Assembly: GCA_037501455.1 (NCBI GenBank) | Contig: CM074865.1 | Span: 16,004,501-16,068,500 of the forward strand | Source: Lantana camara | Taxonomy: Eukaryota; Streptophyta; Magnoliopsida; Lamiales; Verbenaceae | Length of the DNA stretch: 64,000 bases | Direction: 5' to 3' | In this document: in pieces, positions 46,464 through 58,306 of the stretch | How positions within the stretch are numbered: position 1 is the stretch's first letter | Layout of the letters: the number at the start of each line of letters is the position of its first letter | The notes under the pieces: generated by a model | Seen by the model: only the letters and a program-made list of their open reading frames with translations | What the model was told of the DNA's origin: nothing | Databases searched by the model: none | Position numbers and translations under genes: made by a program

Positions 46464-47590
46464 TGGGCCCCAGGAACAGGAACATGAACCACTCTGGCTA
46501 GTCCAGCGCTAGAAGAGCCGGGGGCACAGGCAGGATCTCGCAAAACAGGCTCAGGGTTAACACAACATAGTTTATAAATCATTTTCGATACATAGCCGGT
46601 ATAGAAGATATGGCAAGGTTTAGTATAGAAAACTGTTTGGCTATGCACAAAGCATGCAGAGTTGTAGGTCGAATATAAAAGAAAACCCTCACCTCTAAGT
46701 GTAAGAAAGAAGTAGGAGAAGGACCACAAGGCTCACAAGTCTCCACCGAGGAGAACACTGAACAAGAAAGGAAACATGGTGTACTCGTGAGGCACGACCC
46801 AATAATGAAACCAAGTAGGTCCCACGGCAAATGAACATGAAGTGGTGAATCATGTCATGAGATGATATGATACCCAATGAAAGCATAAAAGGCATGGAAA
46901 TATTGTGATCGTGTTCACGTAAATAGATAGGACAATACCAACACCTCAACACATATCAACACCTTCATAAATAAATCACTTAGCAAGAAAATGGCACTTA
47001 AACAAGTATTACATTAGAATAACTCTTAATAGATGTAATTAAGCTCAAGGAGGTCATGTATTCATGCCATTCAACCAAATGAATCCATTTCACGTTTATC
47101 ACGAAGCTAAACAATCAAGTTAAGCAAATAAGAACCAAGGAATGTCAAATAAGATCATATTTATCAATTAATCAAATATATAATTTATATAAATCACATA
47201 CAGGAGCAAAACGGGTGAAAGGAACGCAAGAAGAGAGTTTTTGGCGAAGTCTAGGAAAAGCTGACAGTTTTTGGGAATGCTCAAGCTGTAGGAAAATGGG
47301 AATATCTTGAGTTCTATAAATTGGAATTAGGTTTTGTTTATTGTAAATGAATTAGACACACAGGTCTTACCAATGATATGTGGCACAGATCATGGTTCAA
47401 AGCGAGTTGAAAATGGCGTAAGTCCGACGTTGGGTGAAAGCAAATTTCCGACGAAGTGGCGATACCAAAAAGAATTGGTAATATCTCACAAATGAGAAAA
47501 TATATTGAGGTGATTCTAATCGGAAATTGTTCTAGACTTCAAAAGGTTTCCAACGGTTCAAAAATCAGGTCAAACAGAGGTCGTATGAGG

Positions 47591-47717
47591 GAGTACCCGG
47601 CCGAGGAAAATACAAGTCAAAATCTACCCAGTCGGGGAGAAAGAGTGCAGAAACTCTCCTGCAACAAAGTACCCGCCCGGGGTACTTTTATGTACAAAAT
47701 CTACCCGCCCGGGTAGA
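47591..47717 (-). other. Four-palindrome cassette, third family
   Basis: 47591-47608 (GAGTACCCGGCCGAGG, degraded), 47621-47640 (ATCTACCCAGTCGGGGAGA), 47667-47688 (AAGTACCCGCCCGGGGTACTT) and 47699-47717 (ATCTACCCGCCCGGGTAGAT). 127 bp overall. Two different stems, AAGTACCC and ATCTACCC, occur side by side, each with its own complement. Confidence 0.8.
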
Positions 47718-48604
47718 TGTTCTGGGCAAGAAAAACGTAGCAAAACAGGGGTTAAACATGGAGGAAGCAAACAATGATCAAAACCACCTCAAACCTCAAC
47801 CAAATCATCTCAAATTCAAGGTATAAGTTCATATATACTTGCTTAATCACATATCTCAAGTTCAAGTCATGAAATCAAGTATATAACAAGTTGCCATTAA
47901 AGCACATTCAAGCTCCAACAATTTAGTTTCATGCAAATACACAACTAACCACAAGAATTCTTACAATTATGCAACAAGAAAGCTCAAAGAAACAATATAT
48001 ATATCAATCTTGGAGAGTTTAATTCAAGTTTGAGATCAAGAGATCAAATATTAATATTTTTACACTATTCATCATCTTCTCCAAGACAAGGAAGCAAGTA
48101 AGAGGAAAGAGATTCAATCGGGAGAAACGAAGCACGAAATGAGAGGATCACATATCTTACCTTGAATCTTTGATCGGTTGGTCGGATCTCACAAGCTTGA
48201 GCCAAAGCTTGAAGGGCCAAATGGGGAGGGTTTCTTCTTCTCCTTTCTTGCCTTGTTTCCAATGTGAAAATAAAAATGAGGGAGAGAGAGGCTGATATTT
48301 TCAGCCTTTAAGGTCTGAAATGGGTCGGGTCAAAGGGGGTCCGGTCCACTCGGATCGGATTTTAAAACGGTAGGGGTATCAAATGGCTTTAGAAAATTAA
48401 AAAGGTTAATTAATTGAATCCGAATCACCGAAACAAACTCAATGGTAAGGTTAGAATTCGAATTCGAATTCCCGATCTCAAGGTAGCCACGAAGGCCCCA
48501 AAACACCCTAATTATAATTAGGTTCCTAACGAGCAATTATTGGACAACTGAGTCCAAGTACATTTAATAAATTCTAGTGCACACATAATAAAATTACACG
48601 TTGG

Positions 48605-49436
48605 CAGGGGCGACTCCAGGATCCTAAGGCAGTGGGGTCAGAAAATTTTAATTCTAAATAAAAATTTATTACTAAAAAAATAAAATATTTTTTTAATTTT
48701 TAATTTTTTTTACCAATATTCTCTATGATTTTTTATATTTTGAAATAGTGTCATAATTTTAATGTTACCAGTTGTATTAAATATATTCTTCTTAATATAT
48801 GTAACTAAATAATCATTAATAAACTAATTCCTAGTACAATTTCGTGGTCTATACTTTATAGTTTTCATAATTGAAAATATTTTTTTAATCGTCACAGTAG
48901 CCATAGGTAAAATTAAAAAATAATCTAATAAGCAAATAAACTAGATGTATCGGCGCATCATCTCACCAATGATAATCTATAATTTTCTTGTGCAATTCAG
49001 ATCTATTGAAAAACTTTCAAATTCGATCACCTTTCGATTGCGATTCAAATAATCTTAATTAATTTTTTTGGCTAATGAATTCTCTAGAACTTATAATTTT
49101 CTTTTGAAATATTTTTACATGTCTAACAATATCTTTTAAAATTGAAAAAAATTAAAAAGAATATATTTTTAAAGTGTTTTAATATTTAGGACATCATTAA
49201 ATAAATTTTTATGTTTATTTTTGTGTTATGAACTTTTTTTAATTTTACGCACGTCTTTAAAATTTAAGGGGTCAATACAATTTTTTCTATTTTTATGTGG
49301 GTTCAAATAACTATTTCTAAAATTATAAATTAAAATATATATAATAAAAACATATAAATATATATGACTATTGTATTTTGAGTGGGGTCAAGTGACCCCA
49401 CTTTGGCATGAGTGGCGTCGCCCTTGCACGTTGGCA
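48605..49436. mobile_element. Nonautonomous hAT element
   Basis: 832 bp. Ends are CAGGGGCGACTCC and, inverted, CAAGGGCGACGCC, with a perfect 8-bp duplication CACGTTGG (48597-48604 and 49437-49444). The interior is AT-rich and non-coding. A GTGGGGTCA motif recurs near both ends in inverted orientation. Confidence 0.85.
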
Positions 49437-49526
49437 TGTGACGTCACATAAATCACATAATTACTGAATTAAACTCTCTCGCGACGTCATACCTGGCTTG
49501 CCAAAAAACTGGGGTGTCACACGAAA

Positions 49527-50527
49527 GCCACACAGGGCCAAGGCGCACGAATCTCACTTAGCCAAGGGTTACAGTTACGATTATCTAGTGTGTTACTCCA
49601 CATAACGGTTTGCCCTCGTCAGAAAGCCTGATAAAGATCGTAGCTAGCCCAAGAGTAGAAGCCAAAGCTAACTGGATCTCACTTCCAGTTCACGCTCGGC
49701 GCCACGACATAGCCAGGTTGAATCCCACTCCTAGCTCATGCTCATATATCTACAACACTTAGGAAAATTCTCAAGGGCAAGACGCGCACACAGGAACGTC
49801 CCAGTAGGCCAGGGTCACTTTTTGAACAAGCACCCAGCGCTCGAAAGGGGATTCCTAGCGTACCTTGATCAAACACCAAGAGGCAACAAACGAACCCTCG
49901 GATGAGGGCCCTCGTGTTCAAAGTCGCCAAGAAGAGGATTAATCGCATCCTACAGTTGTAAGCAACTTTTAGACAAGTTTCTGAAGAACGGGACCCCTCA
50001 TTGCGTGACCCTCGCATCCATAATGCGGCAAATAAACTCTTAGGTGAGTTCTCATAAAGACTAGGCAAAGGAACTTTCAAAGCGAGATTATCGCATCTAC
50101 AAAGGTCCATCTAGCATGCAAAAAAGAAACTTTTAGACAAGTTTCTACAAGTCTTTGACCAGGGTACCATCGAAGCAGGACCCTCGCGCTCATCTGAGAC
50201 TTAGCACAAATTCGCTACAATACTTAAACAAATTTTCACAAGTCTTAAACTAGGACATTTTCAAAATAAGACCCTCGTGTTTATACAAAGACTTAGCAAA
50301 ATTTTACAAGTTTTGTGTAGTTTGCTTAGCGTATTACTCAGAATCTTATCATTACAAGATTTTGATAAAACAAGCGCAGAATAAAACTCACAACACATTA
50401 ATGCAGAGAAAAGGAAATTTTCAATCATAAGGAGTAAATGTTTGAAATTACAAAGGAACAAAGGCACTCTGGCCCACAAAATTAGTTAAAGACAGAAAGA
50501 AAAATTACAAGTCTGAAAGGAGATAAC
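49527..50527. other. Post-pol spacer of Tat element
   Basis: Between the solo LTR and the antisense gene. No gene is supportable. It is marked by loosely repeated phrases such as TTTTAGACAAGTTTCT (about 49972 and 50131) and ACCCTCG/GACCCTCGCG (about 50008, 50181, 50269), suggesting short degenerate tandem repeats. Confidence 0.5.
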
Positions 50528-53400
50528 TTAAGCATTCTGAGCGGGGCCATCCTCGAGATTGATCACCTCATTCTGGGCTTGAGGAATTGGCTCTGAGGTT
50601 TGAGGAGTTGGGACACTAGGAGCAGGAGCATCCACGGGGGTAGCAGGCTCGGCCACATTCTCAGTTACCGGAGCAGGAGCGTTCTCAGCAGCTGGCGCTT
50701 GGGGCACGTTAACAGGAGGACCCTCGGGGACGGTTTCAGCATCATTAGCCCCCTCGGTTATCATTTCGATACGAGGTGCTTCCTCAGGCTGGCGAGCCGC
50801 TATAAATACGTCCTGAAGGAGTTCAACTAAGACGTTGTACTCCGGCTCGATTATATTGGCCTCGGGCTCCTTTTCACCTTCCTCCTCGGGAACCACGCAT
50901 TTCTCATTGAACCTTAGCCCCATATCCAAGGGTCCTCTAGAAGAAGCCTCCGCCAAGCCCAAGTGAATCATTTGCTCAATGGCCAAGTTGAACGTATTTT
51001 GGGCCTCGTCGTAGCAGTGGAGGCTGGCAGCAAACCTAAATGTCTTGCTGTGGCAGAAGTCGATCAAGGCCTCTTTGTTGGCTCTTTGGATGCGCTCGGG
51101 AAGCTGCCCCTGGAAATCCTCCAGCGGGGTTTCTTGGTAGCCTCAGCAGCCTTCTTCTCAATCGCATTGTGCTTGGCTATCAACTCGTTTACCTCAGCCA
51201 CTAATTTCTTATTGTTCTCCGAGAGTCCTCTGACTTCTTGAAGTCCTCCTTCAGTTTGGCGTGCTCAGTTTCGAGGGATAAAAAGTTGGCCTTCTCCACA
51301 TCCAACTCTTCTTGGAGCTGAGCAGGGTCGTTAGCGCGCGCCATCTTCTTATATTTTGCTTTGCGCTCGAAATAGACCGTCGTGCATATCTGGAGGTTCT
51401 TGGCCCTCGAAAGCACTTGCTGCATTTTCACAGGAAGAAAGAAGTCTTAATGTTCGATGGGAGAAAACATCTAAGGAAGAAATGAGCGAGGTGAAGGGAC
51501 TTACGGAAATGACGACGTAGATGAGATCCTCAGCCACTCTCTCTGCGCTCTGGGAGTATACCGTTCGGTGATCCCCTATGAACTGGACTCTCTCGTAGAG
51601 CCCATGAGTGATAGTCCGCGTGGGGGTACGGTCACTTAGCAGGGTAGTGCCCACCTCAGGTGCCCGGTCGAAGTATCTATCCCTGGCATGCTCAAAATTC
51701 CATAGTTGTTCCTCCTCAGAGGAGGAAGTGTCTCCATCACCGCGGTGGCCTTTTACCACCTGCTTACCCTTACCTATTTTGGGGATAGCGTCAGGCAGTC
51801 TTTTCCTCTTCCTAGAGGCTTGAGCATCGCTCTCTTGGGGCTCTCTGATCACCACGCCCGAGCGCGGCCTAGTTGGGTCATTGACTGGAGGGGTGGCCCC
51901 CCTCGGGGTGGTAGTGTCCGCGGGCCTGAGTATTATATGCGTGTCATCGTTGGCCGCACGGTTATCCCCTCGGCCTTGGGGTTGGGTGTTGGTGCTAGAG
52001 CTCGCACCCTGGTGGTCCCCTCGGCTGGCCTCTAGACCATGGGGGTGCTGGGGTTGTTGTTGTTGCTGTTGTTGATTACGAGTGTTGACAAAATTGGCAA
52101 CGTTCCTCATGTTTCCGCCTCTTCTTGCCATCAGAATGTTTACGCCTGAAATTGAAGAAAATAAGGATTAAACTTTCCTTATAAAGTTATACAAAATATA
52201 AGAGCAAGTTAGCAGCCCTATCTAAAGTTAGTTCCCTAGGAGCTAACCATCTCTCTCCAAATTTCGAGCGGGAGGGTTTCTGAGAAAATCTGGGTCATTT
52301 ATGATCCCACAGAGGAACATGACCTCCGCAACATCTATCAAGTCCTTGGCTTGTATCAGCCAACCTTCATCCCTCTTGGCGGCGGCCAAATCCTAAGCCC
52401 AGTTCTCAGAAAAGGTAGGGTCCAAACGATGCCTAACGAGGGGACCTTTCCCATGTGAAACCCACTCTTGAGGTACCCTAAAATCGTCATCCTCGGGAGC
52501 CTTCACAAAAAAGAATTTTTCCTTCCACTCCACGCTGTAGGATGTCGAGGGGGAGTTAATCAGTTTCAAGCCAGACTTCGCTTGAATATAGTAGAAGCTC
52601 GCCCTCGGAGATGAACGGGGTGAGTGCGCAATTTGGAACAAGGCGTTAAAGTTGTGGATAGAACTCTGGTTTCTAGTACACGCCATGAGGATTACAAAGG
52701 TGTTTATGAGTGTTAAACCGTTGGGCTTAATTAGTGAAGGGTTCAAATTAAGGTTATTGAGGATGTTGGCTACAGGAACGGGTATGGGAAACCATAAACC
52801 CCCAAATGTTATTGCGTCTCTGAAGACTATCATCTCCCCCGAAGATGGGTTGTTAGCTCGCTCGTGCATGGCAGCGATCCTCCAACTGAACCGCTCGTCC
52901 CAGTATATAGGAGCCATCATGGAGGTTATCTTCCCCAGGGTTATTGTGCTTGGAGTTTCGTCAGGGGTCCTCTCGGTTGCCTACATACCCGAGCCTTCCC
53001 CCTCGGCCTGTCCCTTGGTCTTTTTGGATTTTTGGGATCTCTTCCTATGTTTGACCGGCGGCTCTTCTGATGGCCCCGCAGCCTCCTCCTCGAGGGCAGG
53101 GGGCGGTAAAGCTATGGTCACCGTATGTCTATGAGGGTGAGTGGCACTTTCAGTTATTGGCAAAGTCACCCCCTGTCTCTCCGCCTCCATCACTAAATCT
53201 ATTTCTTCAAAGAGGTGCTCCACACCTCCTGGATTTCTTTCTTCCATGGCGGATACGGCGGCATCTAATTCTTCATCTCTGGTTTCTCCAAATATCTCCC
53301 CTACTGATTGATGGTGAGGGGTAGGGTTATGAGAGGATGAACTGGTGGCAGACATCTCGTCAATCTCTCTCACAGTCTCCTCTATAACTTGTTTCGACAT
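50528..53400 (-). pseudogene. Antisense multi-exon gene of Tat element (putative gypsy-type 'transposase-28-like' protein)
   Basis: Exon 1 starts at ATG 53400 (MSKQVIEETVREIDEMSATS), acidic with a basic patch (KHRKRSQKSKKTKG), and reaches a GTATGT donor near 52985. Exon 2 (about 52920-52248) has FGGLWFPIPVPVANILNNL and a W/F-rich region like the plant 'putative gypsy type transposon' domain; one TAG at 52393 interrupts it. Intron 52146-52247 ends TTTTCTTCAATTTCAG. Exon 3 (52145-51505) starts MARRGGNMRNVANF, is Q/P/G/R-rich and ends at a canonical GTAAGT. Intron 51420-51504 ends ATGCAG. Exon 4 (51419-50528) is a coiled coil with two frameshifts, then a Pro/Ala/Glu-rich tail ending PAQNA. Antisense genes in this position are known in several Tat-lineage elements; function is not known. 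Confidence 0.75.
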
Positions 53401-53636
53401 TATGGTTCGGGGAACTTGAACTCGAAAGATTAGGGGAGGAGTGACACAGGAAGGATCCTATTGCTCTAGGGTTAGCAACAAAGAAGTTAGAAGATGAAGT
53501 AAAGAAAATACTTAGGGTAAGAAGATTCTGGAGACGTTTTGTTTGCTGAAGATTTCTTTGCGGATCGCCTTGAAAGTTTGCGGATTTGCTCTGAAAGTTT
53601 TGGATGCGTAAAGGTTGAAGGAGACGCGAAGTCCCC

Positions 53637-53644
53637 TATTTATA
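53637..53644 (-). promoter_or_regulatory. TATA box of the antisense gene
   Basis: Minus strand CCCTATAAATAGGGGACTTC lies ~235 bp before the ATG at 53400, leaving a ~200-nt leader. It matches the LTR core promoter at 54521-54538 in 17 of 18 bases. Confidence 0.75.
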
Positions 53645-53961
53645 GGGAAAGAAGTTGGTACGTTTTAGGCATTAAATTCAAAAGACAATCATTCCCCACC
53701 TTGAAAATCGCCCACTTTTGTGAAACGTTGCCCACTTCCCTATAAGCACGCGCCACTTTCCAGGGATACATGCCCATGCGCCTGTCAGCATTTAATGCGG
53801 GATGTTTCGAGCGGTTAGTTGAAAGGACAACATTTAATGCTTGATTAGAGAAGAGATTCCTCAACACGCCATCTATTCTCACGAGCATAACCCTCGGAAG
53901 ACCAAGAAGAATTTGAATTCTACAGCCCTTATACTAAGGACTCCAGAATTGGGGGACAAAA

Positions 53962-54778
53962 TGATGGGACCAAAAACGCAAGGCCCACGTTTTGACACGT
54001 GGTGCCGTCGACGATAGACACGTGGCTACTTGGTCCCAGCCTAGCCACCCTCGAGCGCTTCACGCTCGGGCCACGTTTTGACACGTGGCACCATTGCCAT
54101 CGGACGGGTGGCACCCTTTACAGCTCTCACGCGAGCGTCGCTCTTGCTTCCAAAGATATCCCAATTTCCTTCTGGTAATAAATCCCGAGCGCATATCACC
54201 CTTGGTTCAAACATGAGTAAGCTAGCGAACAGAAGGGTAAAGCTCCCCTCATCTCTTAGCCTTGACCCCGAATCCACTCTTGGACCAACAAGGCCATCAA
54301 GCTCATGGTGAACACAAGCGTGCATTCGACCCTCATTACCACCCCAAAACGGCTCTCTGACACCACGTATACACCCGCGCGCCTGTCACTATTGCCCCCA
54401 CCAACTTTACACAACTTTTGCAGGAGATTCCTCCTAGGTTTCTCCTCATTACACCACGTATTAGGATAACATTAGGGCAGGACCACAAGGGGTAAATTAC
54501 CAAAGGGTCTTTGACCTTCAACTATAAATAAGGGACTTCATGCCTACCACTATAAGCAATTCCAATTAACTGAAACTCTGCAAATCATTTCTTAGTTTCA
54601 TCTTCTCTTTCAGTTCTTCAACTGACTTGAACGTCGGAGAGCCAAACTGAGCATCACCCACAGTCTCCTCAGCTTGGCCTTCTGACTTTCCCTTTTTGTG
54701 ATGTTTGTCCTAACATGTAGAATCCACAGCTTTTCCGGTGAACACCTGAGCCTCATCCTCTGTTTTCCCACTTCAACA
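53962..54778 (+). repeat. 3' LTR of Tat element
   Basis: Starts TGATGGGACC directly after GGGGGACAAA and ends CACTTCAACA (817 bp). TATA box at 54523, then the leader with CTGACTTGAACGTCGGAG at about 54623. CACGTTTTGACACGTGGYRCC occurs twice (about 53985 and 54070), with ACGTG cores of the kind bound by plant bZIP/bHLH factors. Confidence 0.8.
54523..54530 (+). promoter_or_regulatory. TATA box of Tat LTR
   Basis: ACTATAAATAAGGGACTTC at 54521, ~100 bp upstream of the conserved GACTTGAACGTCGGAG leader motif. Confidence 0.8.
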
Positions 54779-56000
54779 AATAGAAAGTGATCGGATTCTA
54801 GTCTACCCATATATTATTCAATTATAAAATATTATTAATTATTTAGAAAGATGATTATCATAAATTCAACTAATTTGAATCATTAAAATATAAAATAAAT
54901 ATATTTTGAAAGTAAAACTAATTTATAGATAAAAAAGAAATTAAAATATTTTATTAGATAAAAAAATTAATATAAATAATTAATTTTTTTATATATATGT
55001 CATAATTAAAAATAAATAATATATTTTATAAAAAATAATAATCTAACGAAATTAAAAAGGTAATACAAGAAAAAAAAACAAAACAAAACAAAAAATATAC
55101 ACAAAAAAAAAAAAACAAATATTAAAATTCGATAGAAATAACCTATACTAAATTAATTTGGGGTGACAAACTCTCCCCAGTGATCGTAATTGTATTTCCA
55201 TAAACTTGAACTCGGGGACTGAAATCGGATATCTAATTAACTATTAATGACTGTGGTAACATGCGTAGACTTAATGAAAAGGCAAAGTCTTGGGCAGACC
55301 ATTAGCACTACAGCTATTTCAACACTCTGGGATCATTTTGCATGACAATTGACAAGAATGCGAAAGGTTTCCTTCCGTAATTTAGGGGTGTGTTGGTGTG
55401 TATATCTTCACTTTCCAAGTTTCTTCCATCTTTTTCATACTGCTACCCTGCAATTGGGGCCAAAATTTCTTCCATAGGTAAGCAAGAGTATTGAATTTTT
55501 TTTAAGTTTACCAAAACTTTAATTTGGAGGTTGGGAATCTGCAAAATTTCGTTGATTTGTTTAATTATCTCAAATAATTTTTTGTATATCTCGACTGATT
55601 TATTGCGACACACTTGCAAGGTGTTTTGACTTGATATGTCAGGCGAAGGTATTACCGTTTTTTGTGTGTGGGGGACTTTGCCCTAATCCCAGTTTTTCTT
55701 GAAAAATAGATGAAAATTGTTGTTGGAACTTGGAAAACTTTGAGCACATATTTTATTTTCCTAGGGGAAAATACTGGCCTCTATTTTCATTGTTCAGTCA
55801 TCTCCGCCATCTTCTATGTTCGAAATTTTCGGCCACGGTCTTCTTTTCCTCTCCAACTCTTCTTCATCACATCTTTGAGATCTGTATTTGAGAAATAACT
55901 TACTGTTTTCACTGAGTTTTTTGCTCTCTCCCACAAAGGCCCGAACCCCAACCACTTCATCTCATCTCCGTTCGACGACAACGACGGTCAGCCTCTACCA

Positions 56001-56032
<32 letters not shown>

Positions 56033-56574
56033 GCCACCGCCACTGCCACTGCCACCACCACCACCACCTAATTGGTACATCTGTTTTTGCAAAAAAAATT
56101 CTATCTTTTTCCTTTTATTTTCATGTCTGAATTTTTATTATCATTTATTTCAAATTTCTTAAACAGGTCGAATGTAAATCATATGTTGTGTTTTATTCTC
56201 CTGGAAGAAAAATTATATGTTGTGTTTTATTCTCCTGGAAGAAGTTTAGTCCACTTGGTGATGGTTATGATTATTCAGAGTTTTCTTTCTATTGTTGTTT
56301 ATGGCATGGTTATAAACTTCAATGAAAAAAAAATCGTTGGTTAAGAGGTTTTTGTTTCTAAAATTAATGTAGGGGTTGAGAAACAAAGGATAATTTTCAT
56401 AGGGTTTCTTATAAGAATTTTTCATACGCAGGGCTTTTGGCATATCACACAACTCACAAGGGATAGAGATATAAATCAAAGGAAGATCGATGGAGGGAGG
56501 GTGGCCGTGAATATGAAGCTTGTGTGAAAGGAAACTTTCTTACATTTACAGTCTACTAACATATCTTTGAGCTC
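54779..56574. other. AT-rich spacer and F-box upstream region
   Basis: Long A/T tracts at 54830-55140 with no gene. From about 56250 it matches the flank at 1-370. A (CCACCG)n microsatellite lies at about 55996-56068. GGTAAGCAAGAG at about 55476 could be a splice donor of an untranslated exon, but this is not testable here. Confidence 0.55.
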
Positions 56575-58051
56575 ATGGATAGAATTAGCGACCTTCCATG
56601 CAATGTTATAGATGACATCATCAAGCGCTTGACATTGCGTGAGGCAGCCAGGACAAGCATACTTTCAAGACAGTGGCGGTACAAATGGTTATCTATTCCA
56701 TATGTTGTTTTTGATCTGAATTTTCAAGTGAGATTACCCCTGAAGTACAACCTGGCGTCCATTATTCATCAAGTATTGTTGCTCCACAAGGGATCCATAG
56801 TCAAGTTCGTATTTGAGGCCCACAATTTTTGTGCCGATTACCGGATCAATTGTTGGCCTGATGTGGATCATTGGTTCCATTTACTGACAAAACATCATAT
56901 TGAAGAACTCTCACTTGAATTTTCTTTGTCAGCCACTCCAAAGATTCCTAATTATTTATTTTCATTTGGTCAGCTCAAACATTTGAAACTAGCCAGATGC
57001 GACCTCAAACTCCCATCTTCGTTCAAACGATTTGGTAGACTTGTTCTACTTGATCTTCGCAATGTCTCAATTGAGAATACCGAATTGAGCAGCTTTATCT
57101 CCAAATGTCCATTGCTTGACCATTTAACTCTAGTCGATGTCAAATTATCATACCTAACGATTGATGCACCTAGTCTCAAGTCCTTCTGCCTCGACCTCGG
57201 TAGGAACTTCGAAATCCCGTGTGTTCGTTTGAAGAATACATCATTCCTTGAGGAAGTTTCAATTTCTACTATTGTCACCACATATGTCAAAAAAGAATTC
57301 TCTGAGCGCTCGCAGATTAACATGTTCGAGTTACTCTGTCAGCTATCAACTGTTAAAAAGTTGACACTTTATGATGACTCTATACTGGTAAGAAATGATT
57401 TTGCTAAAATTGCTTGGTTTATCAAAGAACTCACCCTTTTCTTGTCTATTTCCTTTACAGTGCCTGCCAAAAAATGTGGTGCGCCTCGAGATCCCTGATA
57501 AAAGCCTCAGCCAACTAAGTCATCTAATATGTGATGTTCCATTTCAGGAACTAAGTTCCGTCAATTTTGTTGTTTGCTTGATCGGAAGAAACACTAATTT
57601 GTTGTCTCTTGAAATTAGAGTAAGTAATTGGAGTGTGTTATCATTAATTCTGCTTGCTCCGTTTTTATGGACTGTATTGATCCCTTCATCCTGTTTGCAG
57701 GCATGTACCGATATCAACTATGACAAGATCCCTTCTACTGAATATTTGAAGGATCGACAGAAGTTAAAATACAGTCCCTGTCACCTCAAACATGTGAAGA
57801 TTTCTAATTTCTTAGGTGACGATCCTGAGATGGAATTTGTTAAGCTCATTTTGTCGGCTGCAACATCACTCGTAAAACTGGAATTGAACTTGCAGTATGG
57901 TATAGGAGCATGTGCAACTGAAAAAGGATATAGGTTGATTAAAAAAGTGGCAAAATTATACCGGGCCTCGGTCAAAGTCAAAATCGTTATTCACTATGGT
58001 TATGATATAATTTGCCTAAGACGAGCTGCAGAATATTGTGTCAGAAGTTAG
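56575..58051 (+). CDS. F-box/FBD/LRR-type protein, three exons
   Basis: Exons 56575-57387, 57461-57619 and 57701-58051 give 440 codons. Intron 1 (73 bp, GTAAGA...TTTACAG) must be removed to keep the frame. Intron 2 (81 bp, GTAAGT...TTTGCAG) is a multiple of three with no stop, so its retention would add 27 mainly hydrophobic residues. Residues 1-45 are the F-box (MDRISDLPCNVIDDIIKRL, SRQWRYKWLSIP), which binds SKP1 in SCF ubiquitin ligases. The middle has leucine-rich repeats (HLKLARCDLKLPSSF, LLDLRNVSIENTEL). The C-terminus (HLKHVKISNF, EFVKLILSAATSLVKLEL) is the FBD domain. The target is unknown; this family is large and fast-changing in plants. No break is visible. Confidence 0.9.
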
Positions 58052-58306
58052 TATCTACAATTTTGAAATTTAAATTATGCCTGATACAGTGTGTTTCTTG
58101 TTATTACTACTGAGGAAACTGATAAGAGCATTTCTTGTATTACTATTGAGGAGGCTGGGTTTTGCTGTTGCTATCAAGTTCAAGATATTCTCATATGCTG
58201 TACAAATTACAATGTTCTGTTTTCTTCAACAGATTTAGAGAAACAGGAAGGACGATATAAGTAGATCTCGCTTATTTATCATAAATCGTATAAAAAGTTT
58301 TTCTAG

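Larger units (their letters stand above)
45384..49521 (-). repeat. Solo LTR of a third Tekay-like family, with hAT insertion
   Basis: Minus-strand ends TGTGACACCCC and GTGTGTCACA, with a perfect CGAAA duplication (45379-45383 and 49522-49526). 4138 bp, or 3298 bp without the nested hAT element and its duplication. No internal retrotransposon sequence, hence an LTR-LTR recombination product. It is homologous to but well diverged from the other LTRs. Confidence 0.92.
40387..54778 (+). mobile_element. Tat-lineage Ty3/gypsy, 5' LTR missing, with antisense gene
   Basis: RT (DLNKACPKDPYPLSRID, YVDDMIVKS), an extra archaeal-type RNase H (DGSSTSQGGGVGVTLRDP) and integrase in Tat/Ogre-Retand style, a long region after pol with an antisense gene, and a 3' LTR at 53962-54778. 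The LTR U5 part contains GACTTGAACGTCGGAG, a familiar Tat LTR motif. The 5' LTR and leader are absent. A solo LTR (45384-49521) splits the region between pol and the antisense gene. Pol carries stops, frameshifts and deletions. Confidence 0.9.
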
